Shown: positions 28,201-37,200 of the stretch, one piece after another | Layout: each line of letters begins with the position of its first letter | Position numbering within the stretch: position 1 is the first letter of the stretch | Origin: Stenopsyche tienmushanensis | Taxonomy: Eukaryota; Arthropoda; Insecta; Trichoptera; Stenopsychidae | DNA length: 64,000 bases | Direction of reading: 5' to 3' | Assembly: GCA_008973525.1 (NCBI GenBank) | Contig: WACJ01000223.1 | Location: forward strand, 434,001 to 498,000 | The notes under the pieces: generated by a model | Told to the model about the DNA's origin: nothing | What the model saw: the letters and a program-made list of their open reading frames with translations, nothing else | Database searches by the model: none | Program-made: the position numbers and the translations under genes

Positions 28201-31200
28201 CGGCTTCCTTTTGAATCTTGCGCAGGTGGCTACCAAAGCAGCCGTACCCAATGAGTGCCTGGGTGGTGGTAGCACAGCTGATCATGTTTCCTGACTGTTC
28301 AGGGCTTTAGGTCCGGAGTGAGCCGATGAGACCCTCGACCTAATACCTAAAGGGACTACCATTAATGTAGAGACTTGCTACAATACCATAAAAGAAGAGC
28401 CATTCAGAAACACATAAAGAAAATGCTGACCCAGGGATTCAGTCTCTTGCATGTTAACGCTAGACTCCACATTGCGCGAGCTTCACAGAAGCTACTGATA
28501 TCGTTTGGATGAGATATTATCACCTACCCCGACTGTTTACCCAACTTGGCGCCTTGAGATTATCATCTTGTTATTAAATTAAAGGAGTTTTTGGGTGGGG
28601 AAACATTTTCCAATAATCAGGAGGCTGAGAAAGGTTAGCAGCATACAAAACCTGATGCCCCGATTATAAAAATACCTCAATCTCGACGGCGATCATGTTG
28701 AATAATATTATATATGAAGTATCCTGTAAATTTCAATTAAATACAAACAATATTCAACTTACTTCTAACCTTACTTTCTGGATAATACTTTCTGTATAAA
28801 ATTAAAATTAATACATGGAGTGATTATTTCATCATATCATCAAAATTTACAGTTTTGTAAACTTAAAGTTCTCCAAATACTTTTCCAAAATTCAACTACG
28901 AAGGTGATTCAAATATAATCCGGAATTTTTCTGTATGGCTTTATTTTGAGTGGGTGTTAAACTCAACGATGCCCACCCATAAAACCCCAGGAGGGGGAGC
29001 CAACCCTATGCCCGTGGTCAACGGTTGAACCCCTGGGGTAATAATGTAGAGTAGAGGTGTGTGAAAGTAGCCTCCTCGGTTTGCTCATCAAACGCTGCAG
29101 GGGTAGCCCAGCTAACGTGAGTTGGGTGCGCAGGTCACCCAGTGCTGCGCACCCATAAATGAGTGTGTTAAACAGCCGATTACAGTAGATGGTGGAGACT
29201 GTGTCATAGGCTCACCACTATCCTCAACAGCCTAGGCAAACAGGGAAGAACGATTTTTGGCTGTTCAAACGGCGATTCGTAGGAATGACCGAATCGATTC
29301 GAGTACTATAGGAAAGGAATAGCCCCTGCAGTCCGTTATCTGCCTGCGTGGAGCAAAAGAGGTGGGCACCTGGACGCTCCGCGCGTAGCATTTCTTGTGG
29401 GGTTAAAGGATCAGTGGAAGACACTCTTTGTGTGGCTAGTCGGGGGTAACCCAAAATGGGTTCGATTAATAATGAACCCCCAATCCAGACAAAGTCGTTG
29501 TCTGATGTCTGTCATCTTGTCTTGTATAACTTCTTTGGAGATATATGAAAATATAAATGAAATATAATATTTTTATACATAGTGCCCTTCATTAAAAATA
29601 CATTAATTTCATTGGATAACTTCTTGATTGTCATCTGGCAGCTGGCAATAGTAGGCCGTCTGTTATGTAGAAAGTCGGTCAATGAAAAACATTTTGAGTG
29701 CTGAAATACCGTTACCATCTCTTTTTCAGGGAACTGTTTCTTGACTTTTGGACCTTTGCAAAACTTTTAAGGCCAATCAAATATGCAAGTCTTACTTAGT
29801 AGCATTAATGAACTGTGTCTCAAGTTTCATCAAAATTTAAGTTGATTTCACGCTTATGTTTAAGAGAAAACGAATAATTACGTTTTGCGCAACAGGGGAT
29901 TCTATTTCTCTCCTTGACGAGGAATGTTTTAATTTTCGTTTTGAGTTTCTCCACTATTAGAGGTAATTGTTTCCATGGCTAGTTTTTAAATTTAATTTTA
30001 AGCTTAAATCCGATTTGCGTTTAAAACATCACTAGAAAATCATCCAAATGCTATTGAAAAATGTTACATAATGTCTCAAAATACGCGAACACTTTTCGAT
30101 ACCCCTAATATGTATATAATCTTTATTTTAATTAAAAGTTTTCTCTTTATGCTTATAATTTGATGATCTAGAATTTCAAAAAAAATATCTTTCCTTTCAA
30201 TTAAATACGATCCCATTTTTCCATGGCATGAAATACGTTTGTGAACCTCATAATCCATATTTATAACATGAAGCATATCATTTGTACAGCCCTTCTCACG
30301 CGTATGTAACTTTTATATTTATCGTAAATGGCCTATTAACATCGAGAGCTTTTAAAGCTTTCCATGTAGAAATTTCGTACTCGTTTCGCTTTTACGTCTA
30401 ATTACTTCTGAAATCCCTTTTTTCCGCGTTCACACATCGCAAAAAGGTCCCATTCAATATTTTTCATCATATTCAAATTGGATTGTAAACAAAATTAAAC
30501 CGCTTTCATTATTATTCAGGTCACCGTTTACAAACAGCTAACTTAATTTCCTTCCTGGACGTGACAGGACGCCAGAAAAAATTCTCTTTTTTGGGACTAT
30601 AAGGATACTCATTTTGTCAACATAAAAATGCCACCATCGATGGAACACAAAATTATATATATAAGATAGATATTAAATCATGCTCATTTTTGAAAATGAA
30701 TTTGCGACCCATGCAATGCTGTTGCTGGATAAATTCAATTGGGGGATGATTCGAAATGAAAATTTTATTATGTCGTCGTATAATTTCAAATTTAAATTGT
30801 CTTCAAGCTCAAAATTGCTTGAATTTTTCGCAAAAATCGTATGAAATCGTTAGATCGTTTTAATGCCGGACATAAATCTGTCGAGTGCTTGAAATATTCA
30901 ACATCTCCAGTTCCAGTCTCATTTCTTCTGAGCAATAAATTGAGAAATCGTAATTTTATGCACTTCTTGTTTTAACGATCGAGCATAAAATTTATGACCA
31001 AAATAGGATTGATTCGATAAAAATTACATATGACATATTTGTGTAACGATTTGAAATACATTTTATAAAACATCCCTGGGTATCATTATAAACAAAATGA
31101 ACTAATACTAAACAAATTGTAAAAGTATAGAGTTTAAGCTCCTTATGAAATAATATGAAAGCTTTTTTATTCACGCGTTTTTCAAATTTTGCTAAACATT

Positions 31201-34200
31201 GTAGGAATTTAGGGGGGTATTCTAGTGTAGCGTGGGCGATTTACCATCTCCACGTAGTAGCGCTTTTAATAGCGATATCTTCCGTCTCTCTTCAGGCGCA
31301 ATGTGTTTTTTTAACAGCGCCATCTCTTGTGGCCCTGCGGAGACATTGCACCTGCATACCGACCGATCGCTTCTTGCCCGTGCATCGTTGCCGGTTATAT
31401 AGTGACGTGCAAGAAACGTGTCGGGGGAGTCGTCAGTTAGCCTTGGCTGCTGGAGGTCGTCCTTCCTGCAGCCAGATCTCTCTCGTGTGGAATAAATAGT
31501 TATTAAGAGAAGAGAGTTTTTCTGTTCGACGCCCGTCTATTCTCATCCATTCGTCCAGCAACATCACGGCCCGATAGAAGAACAGACCCGTGCGTTTGCG
31601 CGGCCATCTCGACAAGCACGTGGAGGCGGGGAGCCGCCCGGGACTCTGCACTCGAAAACGCCCCCGCCTCAAAGTTTAAACTTTTAAAAATGTATTCCCC
31701 AAAGGAAATTCCAAAATTTCAATTATTATTTACAGTGGAGTTCATGGTTGTTTCAACATGGGTGACATGATATATCAAGCTCTAATAAATTTATTTATTT
31801 TAAATTTTGTGCAAACTTTTACTATATAACCTTTCATTGTCCATTGTGTATTTAAAAAAAAAACTGTAAAAAACAAAACCAAAAAATGACTTTTTTAAAA
31901 TGCGGGTATTTTGATATTGAATAATTTTTTTTTTCAAAAATAGTATGATCTTAAAAAATTATGACCTGAGCTGATCTTGAACATTTTCATGGTCACTCGC
32001 TGTTTCAAATTATCAATTAATTTAAACTTTATTCAATCAGTATTATATCATAGTATTTAAACAGATAATACATTTTTAACATAAGAACAATTGAGAAAAA
32101 ATAAATTACGGGGATAAATACCATTTTTTAATGCATATGCAAAAAAGGCACAATATTAAATGTTGATTTTTTTTTTACTCAATATTTTTAGATATTTTAG
32201 TCGAAAATTATGAGATCTTATGTTTGAGCTTTGTTATATTACAAACAATAAAATGCCTCTGTACAAACACATTTATAACATAACTTAACTTAACATATAT
32301 ATATATTTATAACTTAACGGATAAACGAATAGGATGGGTGTTATGGGATAGGATGAGTACCGCACACCTTCACGGAACACAACATAAGCTAACGACGAAA
32401 CGTGTACCTAGCCTTTTCGAAAATGGTGGTTAAAACAAAGACAACATTTCATTTCACAATCGATGGATTTGTCAATAAGTATAATGCATTTTGATGTGTG
32501 CCCTGATTGTTAAAAATGGATGTTTAATATTACTTTTTATGGTCACATTTTGTTTGCTATTTTCTATATAAATGCTATATTTTAAATATAAATCAATGCA
32601 AATTAAAAACTGATAATTTAAAATGTTTGTATGCTAGGATTTTGAATTATTCTGGTGGGTCGAACTCTTGTTGGTTCTTTCACCGCCGCGTTCATTTTGG
32701 CCTATGAAACTGCACTTTACTTTGTATTAAACACTTTTGACTCAAAAAGGTCGCCTAATATCGCTGAATGTTATGTAAATAGATGATATTTTTAGTATTT
32801 ATCTTTCATTGTATCTCCTTTTTATGATGTCGTCTATTAGAGTTGAGCAGTAGCCGCAAATTAAGACTATGTTTCATAGAGACAGAATATCGTTTTAAGT
32901 CGGAGCTATGTGGATGAGTGGAGCCCTGCGACATTCTCGTTGTAGACGTTATTATTTTCCTTGAATATGTTATATGAATTTATTGTATTTGTTTTAATAA
33001 TAATAGCAAATGGAAGCTTTTTGAATCAGTTTTTTCAATATCAATACGTATTTCTGTATGACTTCAGGTCCTGAAAAATGTCTCTATTTCCGATTTATAG
33101 AAGGGTGTTCTAACCCTGAATGAAAATAGTCTCATTTATGTGATTGGTATTCGAAAGTGAGTCGACCTTTTGATGCTATTCATTTCATAGTCCACAAAGC
33201 ACACAAAAGACAGACCAACTAATAGTCCTCATGCATTGGATTCCAAAGAGATCGGCTCAAAAACCAAACATTCATAAATCTCGACTCTCATTAATTATTT
33301 ACGTCCAGATTTAGAGATATTGTCGCTTTCATCTTCACCCTCTAAAGCCCAACTTTTTGATATTTCGCAGGTAATACGAAAGGTACGTTTCTTTGTCTTG
33401 GGTCCCATAATCGGCTTACGTCTCGCTCACGTACCATTATGACTTCTATTCCGTATATTCCTTAAGATTTAAGCTTTTTTTTGGGACAACGTAGCAATAT
33501 CTGTGCATTAGATCATGTACTTATTAAATAATATTTACTCGTAAAAGTAATTGTTGGATTAGGACGTAAATATAATTTTATTCCCTTGTATGGAAAATAA
33601 TACAGATGGGGGTTAACAAGACGGAAAATATGTGCTGGCTTGGGGCTTCCTTATTTTTTGATGACAAGAACATCCATGAATTACCTCATTTGATATTCAA
33701 ATGAAATTACGAACTCTGGAAAACTCAAAAAAATACTTTAAGCGACCTGGAGTGTCACAGACATCCCCCGCCTTGTTCATTGAGTAATTAACCCCTTTCA
33801 TTGGATATCATTATTTCATTTGACAGCTTGCCTATAGCACTTCATCACTTTTTAAAACTGGATTAATTTATTTTCACGTAAATGAGAGCAAACTGCAACT
33901 GAAATTAAAATGGCATCCATGGCGAAAATAGACCATCGACATAAACCTGAAAATACTTAATCATTCACGCTGATGAGATTCTGCATGCTTGAAACGGCTC
34001 GAGCGAGCCGGTTGCTGAAATGTTCATAGCTGTTTTGTTGGCCTTTATTATCGTTAAAGTTAAAGTTCCCAAAGCCGAAACTAAGGCAGTACACATCCAG
34101 CATTGTATCCTACTTTTTTGATTTGGGTTTGAATGTTACAAAATCCAATCAAACACTCAAAGATTATGGTAAAGTAATAACAGTCCGCTGATGCCAATAT

Positions 34201-37200
34201 TTGATTTACAAATGTAAATCGACAAATAGAAGTTTAAGGGATGAAATTAAGAACGGAAGAACCTTTGAATTTTGTTGATAATGTACCAAAATCCCTTATC
34301 GAGTCAAATCTTCACTTCAGGTACACGTTCGTTCATAAAATAGTTTTTTTGCTTTTGGTGCTGTACTCAACATGTGCGTGCATACTCTCTCTGGATCACT
34401 CGAGCGTATATCCAACATCTGAGTGCATACTCATTAAATGGTTAAGATACAATGACTCAAAAAAATGCATGCGAATACTCTTTGGTCTTCTAATATATTA
34501 AAATATATATATTTGTAACATTGAGGCGGGGGCGCTCTTGAGGACAGAGTCCACGGGCGACTCCCTGCTCTCATGTGCTCATCGGGATGGCCGCGCTAAC
34601 GCACGGGTCCGTTCTTTTATTGGGCCGTGATGTTGCTGGACGAATGGATGGGAATTGACGGGCGTCGAATAGAAATTATTTTCAAAGTAACTATTTATTC
34701 CACACAAGAGAGAGAGAGATAGAGACCTGATTGTAAGAGGGACTCCCGCCTCTTGCACGTTACTATACAACCGGCAACGGTGCACACGCAAGAAGCGATC
34801 GGTCGGTATGCAGATGCAATGTTTCCGCAGGGCCACAAGAGATGGCGCTGTTAAAATAACACATTGCGCCTGAAGAGAGATGGAAGATGTCGCTGTTAAC
34901 AGTGCTAATACGTGGGGATGGTAAATCGCCCATGCTACATATTATTAAACATTTATTTATTACTAGTGATTACCTGGCATGCGTTGCAATGCAACATCTC
35001 GCATAACGAATTACGCCCACAAATAATATTTTTATTATGCCTATATTATTTCCGCAAGTGTAAACAATAAGTTGACTTAGTTTTATTGTAATTGGATGAA
35101 CGATATGACAGCAAATTAAATACGAACAAACAAACATTTTAGAGTATTTTTTTAAACGTTGAAAAAATCTATTTCGATACCTTTGACAATTAGGACATGG
35201 GGCCTGTGTGTGAAATGTAGCAAAAAACCCCTTTAACCCCCAAATTTTTTTTGTCGGGCCATGTGCATAATATAATTACATAAAGTTAAAGTGGCTAAAA
35301 TTGGTAACATTTGTCTTGGCAAAATCAATGTTTTTTTTCATAAAAATTGTGAAATATATTCAGCAAATATAAAAACCTTTTCTAAATTCTTGATCCTGGC
35401 AAAGGAGGTTCATGAAGAATTTGACACTGGCCATTTCTTTCTCTGCTGCTGCTCTGCTTTCCACCGGCAAGCATTGCTTGTTCCATTTATCAACACAATC
35501 CATCCCGCTGTTGTATGCCCTTAAAATATTATAATTAAATATTAATTATATTTATGAGAAGATAAACAAAAAAATATTATAGTTTCCACTTACGTGCACA
35601 ACGTCACTATTTGATTAAGGGTTGCTGGCAAACCGATAGGTCCTTCGAGAGGCGTCGTCGCCAAACACCTCTTCAATTCTTCCTTACATTTATCATCTGC
35701 GTTGCTCGGAACCATCAACCATGATACTAAAAAGATTAAAATACAACATCACTACAAAATTAATCAAAGATATGCTTACAAACGATAGCGGTTATATTAA
35801 CCAAAATAAGTGACAAATCAACTAAAAGATAGAAATTAATTTGCTATCGAAGATCGGCCGTGTTTAGAGAGGGTTGTTATTAATTTGGGGTTGATTTTTA
35901 TTCGAAATTCAATAAATAGCAAGATTATTATATGAATGAATAACATTCTGATTAATTCCATTCAATTACGAAATGAATTAATTGAAGAGAATATGGGAAA
36001 TTAATAATTATAAACAATTCGTTTGACACTTTTAAGCGGCTTAAAAACTGTCAAATGATTAAATCCAATTATGTTCGATAAATTTGTATTGAAACTAATG
36101 ATATGGGTTAATTTGAATGCAGATTTTTGGATGGAATTAAAGTACGGGATTTTTCAATAAGAACGCTCTATTTTTAAATGTAAATAAAACAAGTTATATA
36201 TGAGATATTAACTTATTTTTTTATTTATTTACAAGGAAATTTTATGGCATTAAGTATAAAATATAAAATAGTTCAAATATCTGTCGTAACTTTGCTGGGG
36301 GGTACGTATTCGAGAGATCAAATTTTCGATAATGCGCGAAATAACCATGCCCTCAAATCGTGTTGCCTTTAAAATATGTTGTATTTGAGGTCATCAACTA
36401 TTTGCGGTTTATACGCATATACCGACCCAAATCTCCTGCCTACATTATACAACGCCTGCCTAGTGGGAGGGATCTTCCCAGCACCATGGAAAAGGCAGAA
36501 GCTGGTTCTCATCCCCAAAGGGAAAGCACCACCGAATCCGTCAGCGTACAGACTGCTGTACATGCTGGGTGGGTTGGGGAAGATGTTGGAGAAACTTATC
36601 CTCCAGCGACTCCAGCAGCACATCGAAACGGGACTCTCCCCACAGCAGTACGGCTTCCGTGTAGGTCGCTCTACTATCACCCAAGTTGTAAACATGGTGC
36701 CAGTAGACAGGATAATGATTGCGCTAGACGTCAAGAATGTCTTTAACTCGGCGAGATGACACCTGATCTTCAGGGCACCTGATTTTTCGCCGACGGGGAG
36801 AGAAGGACGCTGAGGAAAATCAAGAAGTAGCTCACAGGAGCTGGTCTGGAGCTCGATTTTTTACAAGACGTAGGAAGCTTACGCCCTTACTCCTGAGGAT
36901 CGGGCGTTGCAAGATTAAATACTCATGATCCATACGGTATTTGGGAGTAAAGATTGATGACAAGCTCCGATTCGTCACCCACACGGAGAAGGCGGTCAGC
37001 ATCGAGGAGAACCTGGCCAGGTTGATGCCCAACATTGGTGGCTCAAAAACAAGCAGGAGGCGACTCTACAACGAGGTAGTGCACTCGGTACTGTTATACG
37101 GCGTGCAGGTACGCACTGACTGCCATACCGCCAATCGACCTGCTCGCATACAAGAGACATGCAATACAGAAAGACGAAGACAAGAATACCGCTAAGAAAA

